Assembly (NCBI GenBank): GCA_035911135.1
Contig: JAMHWD010000018.1
Span: forward strand, 1-64,000
Length of the DNA: 64,000 bases
Direction: 5' to 3'
Source of the DNA: JAMHWD01 sp035911135
GTDB lineage: Bacteria; Pseudomonadota; Alphaproteobacteria; Micavibrionales; Micavibrionaceae
Made by a program: the position numbers and the translations under genes. The notes under the pieces were generated by a model, which was not told the origin of the DNA, did no database searches, and saw only the letters and a list, made by a program, of their open reading frames with translations. Positions 34,553-42,861 of this stretch are shown one piece after another (within the stretch, counting starts at the first letter, position 1; the number at the start of each line of letters is the position of its first letter).

Positions 34553-35168
34553 GCATTCATTTATAAAAGAAAATAAACCTCTTGTCGCGGCTCTTTTGCT
34601 GCCTGTGGTTTTTGCTGCTTTTTTCATGATCTCCAAACAGGCGACCAACATTTCATCGGAACCGCCCCGCCATGATCTTGTTCTGACCGACACCAATAAT
34701 TATAACGATATATTTCAAATCGCCGTGATCGAAGGGCGCATGAGCGTCAAATTCATCTACCCCAAGCGCAACGATAACGGGCATATCAATGATTTCAACG
34801 CGCCGCAGATTTTCTATGTTTCCGCCGCGACATTGATTGCCGAGCCGATCAATCTGGACCTGCCCGATGATGCCCGCAATCCCAGCCCCCAAAAAGAAGG
34901 CATGAGCGTTGATATTCCGGTCGCGGCATTCACAGGAAAAACATTCTCAGGCGCGGCCATTTCGCCGGATGGGTACGAGGCCGGACATCGCCCTTATCGC
35001 GGCGGCAATCTGATGACGGATATTTTTGCCAATACTTATAATGACCATAACAGCATGAGCCTTTACAAAAGCGGGGCAAATATTTCCATCAAGGGATTAC
35101 GGGACAGTTATAACCTGCGTGTTGCGGGATGGGTAACAGACCCGCACCCACCGGCAAGCGGACCGTAA
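34551..35168 (+). CDS. Exported or membrane-anchored protein, function unknown
   Basis: A 205-residue product from ATG 34551, preceded by AAGGGGGATTGCTC. It starts with a basic N-terminus and a hydrophobic helix (LVAALLLPVVFAAFFMI), followed by an extracytoplasmic domain with acidic and aromatic residues. It is followed 3 bases later by the DUF2157-like gene, suggesting an operon that continues into recG. I cannot assign a family. Confidence 0.75.
   Translation: MHSFIKENKPLVAALLLPVVFAAFFMISKQATNISSEPPRHDLVLTDTNNYNDIFQIAVIEGRMSVKFIYPKRNDNGHINDFNAPQIFYVSAATLIAEPINLDLPDDARNPSPQKEGMSVDIPVAAFTGKTFSGAAISPDGYEAGHRPYRGGNLMTDIFANTYNDHNSMSLYKSGANISIKGLRDSYNLRVAGWVTDPHPPASGP
34560..34588 (-). promoter_or_regulatory. 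Predicted promoter giving leaderless sdhE mRNA
   Basis: On the minus strand GCGACA (34588-34583) and TATAAA (34565-34560) are 17 bases apart. Seven bases later comes the sdhE ATG. The whole promoter lies within the first codons of the divergent gene. Confidence 0.5.
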
Positions 35169-35171
35169 AAT

Positions 35172-36428
35172 ATGAACGATCTTAAGCCGCAGCAGCAAAA
35201 GGCACTGGCAAAGATTATCGCCCTCTCGCGCGCCCATGATCTGGATATAGAAACCATTGGCGCGGCGCTCTCCGCTGCTCCCGCGACCGACAAGAAGCAG
35301 ATCACCGGCAATTTCTTAAGCGGATTGCTGGGATATCTCGGCGGTGCCTTGATCGTATCGGGATTGTTTATACTGGCCGGCATTATATGGGAAGATATCA
35401 CCAGCCTGCCGCGCGTGATTTTAAGCCTGGGATCGGGCCTTGCCGCCTTTTATGTTGCCATATACTTGCGCAAGGATGAGCAAACGACAAAAGCCGCATT
35501 GCCGCTTTGGATTCTCTCGGCGCTGTTAATACCGACGGGTCTTTTTGTCGCCTTGCAGGAATATGCGCCCGGCGATGACCCCATACTGGGCGGGGCGATT
35601 GTATTCGGGATCACGGCTGCGCTGTACGGCACGGCCTTCGCTCAGTATCGGGATTCCAGCCTGCTGCTGCTCCTGCTTGCCTTTGGCCTGAGTTTTACCG
35701 GATGCCTGTATGAACATCTGGATATCAACCGCCCCGTGATGTGGCTGGCCACCGCCGCGCCATTCGCCCTGATCGGCCGAAAAACCGCGCATCATCCGCA
35801 ATACCGCGATATCGCCTTTTTCCCACTGATTGCCGCGATGATCATGCTGGTCTCTTCGCTTTATTATTATCTGGGCAACACCGAAGGCGAGGGCCTGCTT
35901 GCCGCCCTGGTGCTGGCGCTGGTGATTGCCGCCTATAAAACCGATCAGCGCGAAGTCATATTTGTCGCCAGTCTGATCTGCATTTTGATGATCGGGAAAT
36001 ATTTCGGCTATTGCTATGGCTTGCGGGAGGAGCCTTTCCTGCGCGTGACTGCCGCCGCCGCCGGGATCGGGCTTTGCGCCGTGGGCCGCTGGATCCAGAC
36101 ACATGAAGAAAGCCGCATGTCCGGCCCTGCCTATTTCTTCGGCTCGATGCTGGTTTATACCGTATTCATGAGCCTTTGGGGCGGGACCGCGCTCGATATT
36201 ATCTTCCCGGCTCTTCCGGCCTTTGGGCTTTATGCCAGCCTCAAGCTCCAGAGCCGGGCGCTGCTGCTCTCCTCCATCCTCGCCTTGCTGTCATTTATCG
36301 GATACTACACGGCGGAATATTTCGCCGATGTTGTCGGCTGGCCGATTGCGCTGATGATGATGGGCGGCATCCTGATCGCGCTCTGCCGCTTTGCGCTGAA
36401 GATGAACGCGCGGATGAAGGCTGGCTAG
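35172..36428 (+). CDS. DUF2157-like polytopic membrane protein
   Basis: A 418-residue protein with a short soluble N-terminus (about 45 residues) and then about 12 hydrophobic helices. The N-terminal part plus the first helices (NFLSGLLGYLGGALIVSGLF) look like DUF2157 proteins, whose function is unknown. It lies between the anchored unknown protein (3-base gap) and recG (2-base gap), so the three are probably one transcript. Confidence 0.78.
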   Translation: MNDLKPQQQKALAKIIALSRAHDLDIETIGAALSAAPATDKKQITGNFLSGLLGYLGGALIVSGLFILAGIIWEDITSLPRVILSLGSGLAAFYVAIYLRKDEQTTKAALPLWILSALLIPTGLFVALQEYAPGDDPILGGAIVFGITAALYGTAFAQYRDSSLLLLLLAFGLSFTGCLYEHLDINRPVMWLATAAPFALIGRKTAHHPQYRDIAFFPLIAAMIMLVSSLYYYLGNTEGEGLLAALVLALVIAAYKTDQREVIFVASLICILMIGKYFGYCYGLREEPFLRVTAAAAGIGLCAVGRWIQTHEESRMSGPAYFFGSMLVYTVFMSLWGGTALDIIFPALPAFGLYASLKLQSRALLLSSILALLSFIGYYTAEYFADVVGWPIALMMMGGILIALCRFALKMNARMKAG

Positions 36429-36430
36429 AT

Positions 36431-38515
36431 ATGGCCCAGCGACCCTTCATTCTTGATCCGTTATTCCGCGCCTTGACCACGCTGCCCGGGGTGGGGTCGA
36501 AGAACGCCAAATTATTCGAGAAGCTGGTAGCGGGACCAAAGGTGCTGGACCTGCTGTTTCACCTCCCGATTGATGTGGTGGACCGCCGTTTCTCGCCCAA
36601 GATTAAGGACGCGCCGAACGAAAAGATCGTCACCATATCCGTGCGCGTGGACAAGCATTTCCCCAATCCGAAAAAGAGCCTGCCCTACCGCGTGTGGTGC
36701 CGGGATGAAACGGGCACAATCAACCTGACCTTCTTCCACGCCAATAAGGACTGGATCGAAAAACAGCTCCCGCCCGGCGAGATGCGCGTGGTCAGCGGCA
36801 AGGTCGAATATTATCAGGGTAATCCGCAGATTGTTCACCCCGATGTGGTCAAACCCGAAGAACGCGAGAGCCTTGAGATACTGGAACCCATCTACCCCTT
36901 GACCCAAGGGATCACGAACAAGGCCGTGCGGAAGGCTGTTGCGGGCGGATTTGCCTTTGTCGCCCCGCTGCCCGACTGGCTGGATGGGCCGCACAAGGCG
37001 CGGCAAGGCTGGGGCGAATGGGATGAGGCGTTGAGAGCGGTGCATTACATGCAGGGCGCGGGCAGCGACCTGACTAAATCCCGCGAACGCCTTGCCTATG
37101 ATGAATTGCTGGCCAATCAGTTGACGCTGGCCCTTGTCCGCCACCGCCAGAAACGAAAATCCGGGCGCAGTTTTATAGGCACAGGCGCATTACGCGATAA
37201 ATTACTGGCTGCCCTGCCCTTTTCGCTGACGGGCGCGCAAAAACGCAGCCTTGATGAGATTGATGCCGATATGGAAGCGCCCTTGAAGATGCTCCGCCTG
37301 TTGCAGGGCGATGTTGGCAGCGGGAAAACAATTGTGGCGGCGCTGGCCTTGTTACGGGCGGTGGAAAGCGGCACGCAAGGCGCGCTCCTTGCGCCAACAG
37401 AAATCCTCGCCCGCCAGCATTATGAAGGGCTTAAGCCGTTACTGGAGGCCGCCGGCGTGCGCGTGGTGGCCCTCACGGGCCGCGACAAGGGCAAGGCGAA
37501 AGACCTTCTCCTCCAGCAGATCGCCAATGGCGCGGCGCAGATCGTGATCGGCACGCATGCGATCTTTCAGGATGCTGTAACATTTGCTGATTTAGGCCTC
37601 GCCGTGATCGACGAGCAGCACCGCTTCGGCGTGCATCAGCGTCTTGCGCTCTCGGAAAAAGGCAAGGCTGCCGATGTTCTGGTGATGACCGCCACGCCCA
37701 TTCCGCGCACGCTGACCCTCACCTCATACGGGGATATGGATGTCAGCCGCCTTGACGAAAAACCACCCGGAAGAAAACCCGTCGATACGCGCCTGATCCC
37801 GTCGGAGAAGATCGAGGAAATGATGGCCGGAATCAAACGGCAACTGGATGCGGGCGCGCGCGCGTACTGGGTTTGCCCGCTGGTGGAGGAATCGGAAAAA
37901 CTGGATTTGGCCGCAGCCACCGAGCGTTTTGACATCCTTCAGCATTTCTTTGGCCCGGAGACTGTCGGCCTGATCCATGGCCGCATGAAGCCCGATGAAA
38001 AAGATCAGGTGATGGAGAAATTCTCACGCGGTGATTTAAAAATTCTTGTCGCCACGACGGTGATCGAGGTTGGCGTGAACGTGCCCGAAGCCACGATCAT
38101 GGTGATTGAACATGCCGAGCGTTTCGGCCTTTCGCAGCTTCACCAATTACGCGGGCGCGTCGGGCGCGGCGGGGATAAATCCTATTGCTTCCTGCTCTAT
38201 TACCCGCCCGTGGGCGAGACGGCCAAAGAAAGGCTTTCCATTATGCGCGAGACGGAAGATGGCTTTCTGATCGCCGAGAAAGATCTGGAGCTGCGCGGGG
38301 CGGGCGATATTTTAGGCACAAAGCAAAGCGGGATGCTGGAATTTCGCCTGGCAAATTTGGCTGAACATGCCGACCTGATCCCTGCGGCGCGGGATGATGC
38401 AAGGCTGATCATCGACCGCGACCCGATGCTGGAATCCCCGCGCGGTCAGGCCTTGCGAGTCTTGCTGTATCTGTTCGAGCGCGATCAGGCGATTAAGTAT
38501 CTGGGGAGCGGGTGA
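36431..38515 (+). CDS. recG: ATP-dependent DNA helicase RecG
   Basis: Reverses stalled replication forks and processes branched DNA. ATG 36431, two bases after the previous stop, gives 694 residues. The N-terminal wedge/OB domain is followed by helicase motifs: I LLQGDVGSGKT, II VIDEQHRFG, III VMTATPIPRTL, and VI near HQLRGRVGRGGDKSYC. The earlier in-frame opening lies in the preceding gene and is rejected. Palindromic repeats follow the stop. Confidence 0.96.
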   Translation: MAQRPFILDPLFRALTTLPGVGSKNAKLFEKLVAGPKVLDLLFHLPIDVVDRRFSPKIKDAPNEKIVTISVRVDKHFPNPKKSLPYRVWCRDETGTINLTFFHANKDWIEKQLPPGEMRVVSGKVEYYQGNPQIVHPDVVKPEERESLEILEPIYPLTQGITNKAVRKAVAGGFAFVAPLPDWLDGPHKARQGWGEWDEALRAVHYMQGAGSDLTKSRERLAYDELLANQLTLALVRHRQKRKSGRSFIGTGALRDKLLAALPFSLTGAQKRSLDEIDADMEAPLKMLRLLQGDVGSGKTIVAALALLRAVESGTQGALLAPTEILARQHYEGLKPLLEAAGVRVVALTGRDKGKAKDLLLQQIANGAAQIVIGTHAIFQDAVTFADLGLAVIDEQHRFGVHQRLALSEKGKAADVLVMTATPIPRTLTLTSYGDMDVSRLDEKPPGRKPVDTRLIPSEKIEEMMAGIKRQLDAGARAYWVCPLVEESEKLDLAAATERFDILQHFFGPETVGLIHGRMKPDEKDQVMEKFSRGDLKILVATTVIEVGVNVPEATIMVIEHAERFGLSQLHQLRGRVGRGGDKSYCFLLYYPPVGETAKERLSIMRETEDGFLIAEKDLELRGAGDILGTKQSGMLEFRLANLAEHADLIPAARDDARLIIDRDPMLESPRGQALRVLLYLFERDQAIKYLGSG

Positions 38516-38569
38516 CGGATAAACCGTCATCCCGGCCCCCATACTGTCAACCCCGCCTCTCATTTATCG

Positions 38570-38665
38570 TCATCCCGACTGGAGCAGCAGCGGAATGGAG
38601 GGATCTGACATAAAGCGCAGCAAGCTTCAGATCCCTCGGCTGCGTTTTACTCCGCTCGGGATGAC
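38570..38665. repeat. Imperfect inverted repeat of the GTCATCCCGA...GGGATCT type
   Basis: The left arm 38570-38607 (GTCATCCCGACTGGAGCAGC, ending GGAGGGATCT) and the right arm 38630-38665 (AGATCCCTCGGCTGCG, ending CTCGGGATGAC) are inverted with several mismatches around a 22-base centre. Another CGTCATCCCGGC lies at 38526. This is a repeat type common in many bacterial genomes. It fills the recG-hemW convergent gap and could act as a transcription barrier. Confidence 0.75.
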
Positions 38666-38689
38666 AGCAAAAAAGTAAGGATGACATAT

Positions 38690-39832
38690 TCAAGCCTTCA
38701 AAATCATCGCCGCGATTCCATCCGCGAGCAGCCAGCCCTGCGGCGTGAGGCGCAGGATGCGCCCGTCAAATCCCGCCCAGCCTTCCGATTGCAGAGCCGC
38801 GAATTTACCGGCATCCAGTTTTTCCTGCCATGCAATGCCGGTTTCCAATGAGAGAGCGTCCAGATCGGCCCCGTCCCGGATACGCAGATTCATCAGCAAT
38901 TTTTCGGTGAAATGATCTTCGGGCGATAGCCCTTCCAGCGCGGGCGCGCCGTGACCTTGGAGCTCCACCAGCTCCAGCCAGCTTGAGGGTTTCTTCTCGT
39001 CGATATTGGCGTGCTTAATGCCATCCAGCGTAACGCGCCCATGCGCCCCCGGCCCGATGCCGATGTAATCATCATAACGCCAGTAGATCATGTTATGCCG
39101 GGATTCCTGCCCCAATGCCCCGTAATTGGAGACCTCATAGGAAGGCATGCCGGCTTCGGCCATAATATCACCCGTGAGATTGTAAAAATCCGCCGCGCGA
39201 TCATCCGGCGGCAGGACCAGCTCCCCGCGCGCCTCTTTCACCGCAAAGGCCGTACCTTCCTTGACCGTGAGTTGATAAGCCGATAAATGCCCGCGCATAT
39301 AGGGGATCGCTGCCTTTAAATCATATTCCCATTCTTTCAAATCCTGATCGGGCAGCGCATAGATCAGATCAAAGGTCATGCGATCAAAAACGCTTGTTGC
39401 CACATCCAAAGCGCGCTTGACTTCATCCGCGCCATGCAGGCGGCCTAAAAATTTCAGCACGTCATCTTTCAGCGATTGCACGCCGATGGAAATGCGGTTC
39501 ACCCCGGCAGAACGAAAGGCCGTGAATTTGTCGATTTCCGTTGAGGTCGGATTGGCTTCGAGCGTGATTTCCGCATCATTTGAAACCGTAAAATTTTCCC
39601 GCACGGTTTCGATGATCGCGGCGACATCTTCCGGCTTCATAAGGGACGGCGTGCCGCCGCCGAAATAAATTGAGGAAATCACGCGTCCCGGCATCATCGC
39701 GGCATAGGTGCGGATGGAGGTCAGATAGGCATCAATCCAGCGCCGATCATCCTGATCGTTACGCAGATAGATGTTGAAATCGCAATACGGGCATTTGGAC
39801 AAGCAAAAGGGCCAGTGGATATATAGTCCCAT
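38690..39832 (-). CDS. hemW: Radical SAM heme chaperone HemW
   Basis: Related to coproporphyrinogen dehydrogenase but now viewed as a heme chaperone. The 380-residue protein from ATG 39832 (AAAGGG upstream) carries the radical SAM cluster motif C10-x3-C14-x2-C17 (CLSKCPYC). Further signatures are YFGGGTPSLM, GVQSLKDDVLKFLGRLH and the C-terminal HemN-type domain. A longer frame upstream would overlap the preceding gene and is rejected. It sits in the usual rph-rdgB-hemW neighbourhood, with one gene inserted. Confidence 0.92.
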   Translation of the reverse strand: MGLYIHWPFCLSKCPYCDFNIYLRNDQDDRRWIDAYLTSIRTYAAMMPGRVISSIYFGGGTPSLMKPEDVAAIIETVRENFTVSNDAEITLEANPTSTEIDKFTAFRSAGVNRISIGVQSLKDDVLKFLGRLHGADEVKRALDVATSVFDRMTFDLIYALPDQDLKEWEYDLKAAIPYMRGHLSAYQLTVKEGTAFAVKEARGELVLPPDDRAADFYNLTGDIMAEAGMPSYEVSNYGALGQESRHNMIYWRYDDYIGIGPGAHGRVTLDGIKHANIDEKKPSSWLELVELQGHGAPALEGLSPEDHFTEKLLMNLRIRDGADLDALSLETGIAWQEKLDAGKFAALQSEGWAGFDGRILRLTPQGWLLADGIAAMILKA

Positions 39833-39866
39833 CTGGCCCTTTGTAATCACTTTGGAATTCTTCGAA

Positions 39867-40256
39867 TTAGAATACGTTGAATTCAACCTTACGCAGCTTG
39901 GCAGGTTCTACATAGGCCGAAGTTGTGCCGATTGTGTTCAGCATGGATTCAAATACGATCGGCAGGGAAAACAGCGCGCCGCCAGCAGCCAGACGGATCG
40001 CGCCGTCTTTCATTGGTGTCTGGGAAGGGTTTTCAACATGGTCCTTGATTTTCAGAACGCCCATTGTACCCAGCAGCAGGCCAACCATGTAGCAGATACC
40101 GGTGATCATACCAGGAAGTTCTTCGATCGATTCGGTAATGTTACGGGCGATATCGCCGAAATTGTTACCAGCATGCGCTGCAGTTGCGCCGCTTACCATG
40201 GCAGCCATCAGAACTGCCTGAAAACGAATTGCCTTAATCTTGAATGCTTTTGTCAT
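39867..40256 (-). CDS. IcmD/DotP-like membrane protein (type IVB secretion relative)
   Basis: A 129-residue protein with an N-terminal signal-like helix (FQAVLMAAMVSGATAAHA) and two later hydrophobic segments. The stretch YMVGLLLGTMGVLKIKDHVE followed by NPSQTPMKDGAIRLAAGGAL closely resembles the LKxKxHxxNPxQxP core of IcmD/DotP proteins of Dot/Icm secretion and IncI conjugation systems. No other Dot/Icm gene is in the window, so it is an orphan here. The match is from memory of the family pattern. A strong-looking promoter lies 48 bases upstream. Confidence 0.65.
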   Translation of the reverse strand: MTKAFKIKAIRFQAVLMAAMVSGATAAHAGNNFGDIARNITESIEELPGMITGICYMVGLLLGTMGVLKIKDHVENPSQTPMKDGAIRLAAGGALFSLPIVFESMLNTIGTTSAYVEPAKLRKVEFNVF

Positions 40257-40304
40257 CTTGTTTCACCCTTTGGTTTCAAGGTTTACGTCAAATTTCTGGC
40301 CATC

Positions 40305-40333
40305 CTTGTACGACTCACGACTAAAAAAGTCAA
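40305..40333 (-). promoter_or_regulatory. Predicted promoter of the IcmD/DotP-like gene
   Basis: On the minus strand TTGACT (40333-40328) and TACAAG (40310-40305) are 17 bases apart, leaving a leader of about 40 bases. The leader contains AAAGGGTGAAACAAG before ATG. It lies in the 148-base gap after rdgB. Confidence 0.5.
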
Positions 40334-40404
40334 GTTTTTTAAATTTCAATTCACCGGGAACTATTTCTGAGAGCGCGATTCAAGGGATTTTCAAGAGGCA
40401 AAAA

Positions 40405-41004
40405 TCAAGCGCCCAGCCAGCCGCAAAACAGGGCAAAAGCGCGGGATCTGTGGCTGATTCTGTTCTTGTGATCAGGGTCGATCTCGGCAAAAGTCTCGCT
40501 CATGCCATCAGCCACAAAGACCGGATCATAGCCAAATCCCCGCTCCCCGCGCGGCGGCCAGATGAGATTTCCATCAATACGGCCTTCAAATGTTTCGACA
40601 TTGCCTTGAGGGTCGGAGAGCGCCAATACGCTGATGAAATAGGCGCTGCGATCGGGCGTATCACCCAGTTTTTCATGCACGGCATTCATGGCAATCGTGA
40701 AATCCTTGGACGGCCCGGCCCAGCGTGCGGAGTAAATCCCCGGATCACCACCCAGTGCATTCACGCATAGACCGCTATCATCGGCCAGCGCGTATTGCCC
40801 GGATGCCAGCGCCGCCGCGCGCGCCTTCAACGCCGCATTGCCAGCAAATGTGGATTCGGTTTCATCAGGTTCAGGAAGATCAAGTTCGGCGGCGGAAATC
40901 ACGCGCCCCACCAGCCCGTCCAGCAACTCGGCGATCTCCCGTACCTTGCCCTTGTTATGCGAGGCGATAATGAGGGTTTGGTCTTTGAGATCGGGAGCCA
41001 GCAA
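40405..41004 (-). CDS. rdgB: XTP/dITP pyrophosphatase
   Basis: Removes non-canonical purine nucleotides (ITP, XTP) from the pool. The 199-residue protein has the substrate motif IIASHNKGKVREI, the metal-binding Glu region, ALADDSGLCVNALGG with the catalytic Asp, GFGYDPVFV, and the SHRSRAF end. It follows rph after a 3-base gap, a conserved alphaproteobacterial order. Confidence 0.96.
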   Translation of the reverse strand: MLAPDLKDQTLIIASHNKGKVREIAELLDGLVGRVISAAELDLPEPDETESTFAGNAALKARAAALASGQYALADDSGLCVNALGGDPGIYSARWAGPSKDFTIAMNAVHEKLGDTPDRSAYFISVLALSDPQGNVETFEGRIDGNLIWPPRGERGFGYDPVFVADGMSETFAEIDPDHKNRISHRSRAFALFCGWLGA

Positions 41005-41007
41005 GGA

Positions 41008-41727
41008 TTAAATCCCCAGCACTTTTCTCTGCAGGGCGCTTAATTCGCCGCAGCCCGATTTGGCCAGATTCAGCAATGTCAGAAACTCAGCCTCGGAGAA
41101 AGACTCCTTTTCCGCTGTGCCCTGAATTTCGCAGATCCCGCCCTTGCCCGTAATAACGAAATTGGCATCCGTCTCGGCTGTGGAGTCTTCCGCGTAATCA
41201 AGATCCAGCACAGGCGTGCCGTTATAGATACCACAGGAAATCGCCGCCACCGTATCCTTGACCGGAACCTTATCCAGCAGACCAACCTTCACAACATGCT
41301 GGAAGGCCAGATACATCGCCACAAAACCGCCCGTAATCGCCGCTGTGCGCGTACCGCCATCGGCCTGAATGACATCGCAATCCACGCGGACCTGACGCTC
41401 GCCCATGGCGCTCATATCCACCACCGAACGAAGCGCCCGGCCGATCAGGCGCTGGATTTCCTGCGTGCGGCCCGATTGCGCGCCGCGCGCAGCTTCACGG
41501 TCCATACGCTGGCCCGTCGAGCGCGGCAGCATCCCATATTCCGCCGTGACCCAGCCCTTGCCGGAATTACGCATCCAGCCCGGCACTTTTTCATCGACGC
41601 TGGCCAGACACATCACATGCGTATCACCAAATTTCACGAGGCAGGAGCCTTCGGCATATTTGGAAATATTGGGAACAAGCTCTACCGCGCGGAGATTGTC
41701 TGCATTGCGGCCTGAAGGTCTGGTCAT
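41008..41727 (-). CDS. rph: Ribonuclease PH
   Basis: Phosphate-dependent 3' to 5' exoribonuclease that trims tRNA 3' ends. The 239-residue protein has MTRPSGRNADNLRAVEL at the start, PRSTGQRMDREAARGAQSGR with the RNA-binding arginines, and DCDVIQADGGTRTAAITG. ATG 41727 is taken as start, preceded by AGAGGAAAGACAACAGACC. It diverges from hrcA with 69 bases between starts, and the AACTT repeats lie in that gap. Confidence 0.96.
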   Translation of the reverse strand: MTRPSGRNADNLRAVELVPNISKYAEGSCLVKFGDTHVMCLASVDEKVPGWMRNSGKGWVTAEYGMLPRSTGQRMDREAARGAQSGRTQEIQRLIGRALRSVVDMSAMGERQVRVDCDVIQADGGTRTAAITGGFVAMYLAFQHVVKVGLLDKVPVKDTVAAISCGIYNGTPVLDLDYAEDSTAETDANFVITGKGGICEIQGTAEKESFSEAEFLTLLNLAKSGCGELSALQRKVLGI

Positions 41728-41761
41728 GGTCTGTTGTCTTTCCTCTAAGTTTTCAGGTTGC

Positions 41762-41787
41762 AACTTGTAGCTGGAAACTTGTAACTT
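41762..41787 (+). repeat. AACTT-type repeats before hrcA
   Basis: Three units (AACTTGTAGC, AAACTTGT, AACTTCAC) lie in the 69-base gap between rph and hrcA, ending ten bases before the hrcA ATG. They match the larger array before grxC in sequence and orientation. No CIRCE element (TTAGCACTC-N9-GAGTGCTAA) is seen here. Confidence 0.5.
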
Positions 41788-41796
41788 CACAAGACC

Positions 41797-42831
41797 ATGA
41801 TTACCGAGCTAAACGCCCGCAGCCGCGAGATATTCAAGTATATCGTCTCATCATACCTTGAGACGGGCGAACCCGTGGGATCGCGCACGATCTCGCAGGC
41901 CCTTAATCTCGCCCTCTCCCCGGCCAGCATCCGCAACACCATGGCCGATCTGGAAGGCATGGGATTGCTGCATGCGCCGCATGTCTCGGCCGGCCGCCTG
42001 CCAACGGAACAGGGCCTTCGCCTGTACGTGAACGGTTTCATGGAGCTGGGGAACCTGAACGAAGATGAGCGCGCCCGCATCGAATCTGTTGCTGCGGTCA
42101 AGGGGCGGTCCCTGACCGAGATGGTCGATACGGCCTCCAGCCTGCTCTCGAACTTGAGCGCCTGCGCCAGCCTCGTTATCGCGCCGGAAGTGCAGGATTC
42201 CGTCCGCCGCATCCAGTTCGTGAAACTGGAGGACGGCAAGGCCCTGATTGTCATGGTCATGCAAAACGGCCTCGTTGAGAACCGCATTATGGATGTGCCG
42301 CTGGACCTGCCCGATCAGGCGCTGACCCATGCCTCGAATTACCTGAACCACCATTTGAGCGGCCAGACACTGGGCGAGGCACGCAGCACGATCCTGCGCG
42401 AGATTGCCGAAAACAAGGCCCAGATAGACACGCTGGCTGCCGATCTGGTGACGCGCGGCATTGCCCTGCCTGTGCGGTCCGAAGGGCATATCATCGTACG
42501 CGGGCAGTCCAAACTGCTGGAGGATGTCAAAGCCATCGCCGATCTGGAACGCGCGCGTGCATTAATGGGGTATCTGGAGGAGCAAAAGAACATCCTGCAG
42601 ATTCTGGATTCCGCCCGCCATGCACAAGGCGTGCAGATTTTCATAGGATCGGAGAACAAGATTTTCGACCAGTCCGGCTGGTCCCTGATTGTCTCGCCCT
42701 ACAAAAACGCCAGTCAAAAAATTATCGGGGCAATTGGCGTGATCGGCCCGACAAGGCTTGATTATGACCGCATTATCCCTATGGTGGATTATACTTCGCA
42801 GCTGATTTCGCGGCTGGCGGAAGATGTTTGA
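41797..42831 (+). CDS. hrcA: Heat-inducible transcription repressor HrcA
   Basis: Represses chaperone operons through CIRCE operators; its activity depends on GroEL in known systems. The 344-residue protein has the N-terminal winged helix (SREIFKYIVSSYLETGEPVG, then SRTISQ and LSPASIRNTMADLEGMGLL) and the HrcA C-terminal GAF-like part with IGSEN and GAIGVIGPTRLDY. There is no ribosome site, the leader being AACTT repeats. No CIRCE element is visible at hrcA, grpE or dnaK in this window, so its targets are probably elsewhere (for example groESL). Confidence 0.93.
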   Translation: MITELNARSREIFKYIVSSYLETGEPVGSRTISQALNLALSPASIRNTMADLEGMGLLHAPHVSAGRLPTEQGLRLYVNGFMELGNLNEDERARIESVAAVKGRSLTEMVDTASSLLSNLSACASLVIAPEVQDSVRRIQFVKLEDGKALIVMVMQNGLVENRIMDVPLDLPDQALTHASNYLNHHLSGQTLGEARSTILREIAENKAQIDTLAADLVTRGIALPVRSEGHIIVRGQSKLLEDVKAIADLERARALMGYLEEQKNILQILDSARHAQGVQIFIGSENKIFDQSGWSLIVSPYKNASQKIIGAIGVIGPTRLDYDRIIPMVDYTSQLISRLAEDV

Positions 42832-42861
42832 TCTAGAAATTTTATATTTTGGAAAATTAAG

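Noticed and set aside
36176..36430. N-terminal extension of recG
   Set aside because: It lies inside the preceding membrane-protein gene in another frame; recG homology begins at ATG 36431.
39833..39886. N-terminal extension of hemW
   Set aside because: It would overlap the IcmD/DotP-like gene; ATG 39832 has a ribosome site and gives the normal N-terminus.
41728..41796. CIRCE operator upstream of hrcA
   Set aside because: I looked for TTAGCACTC-N9-GAGTGCTAA here and before grpE and dnaK and found none.
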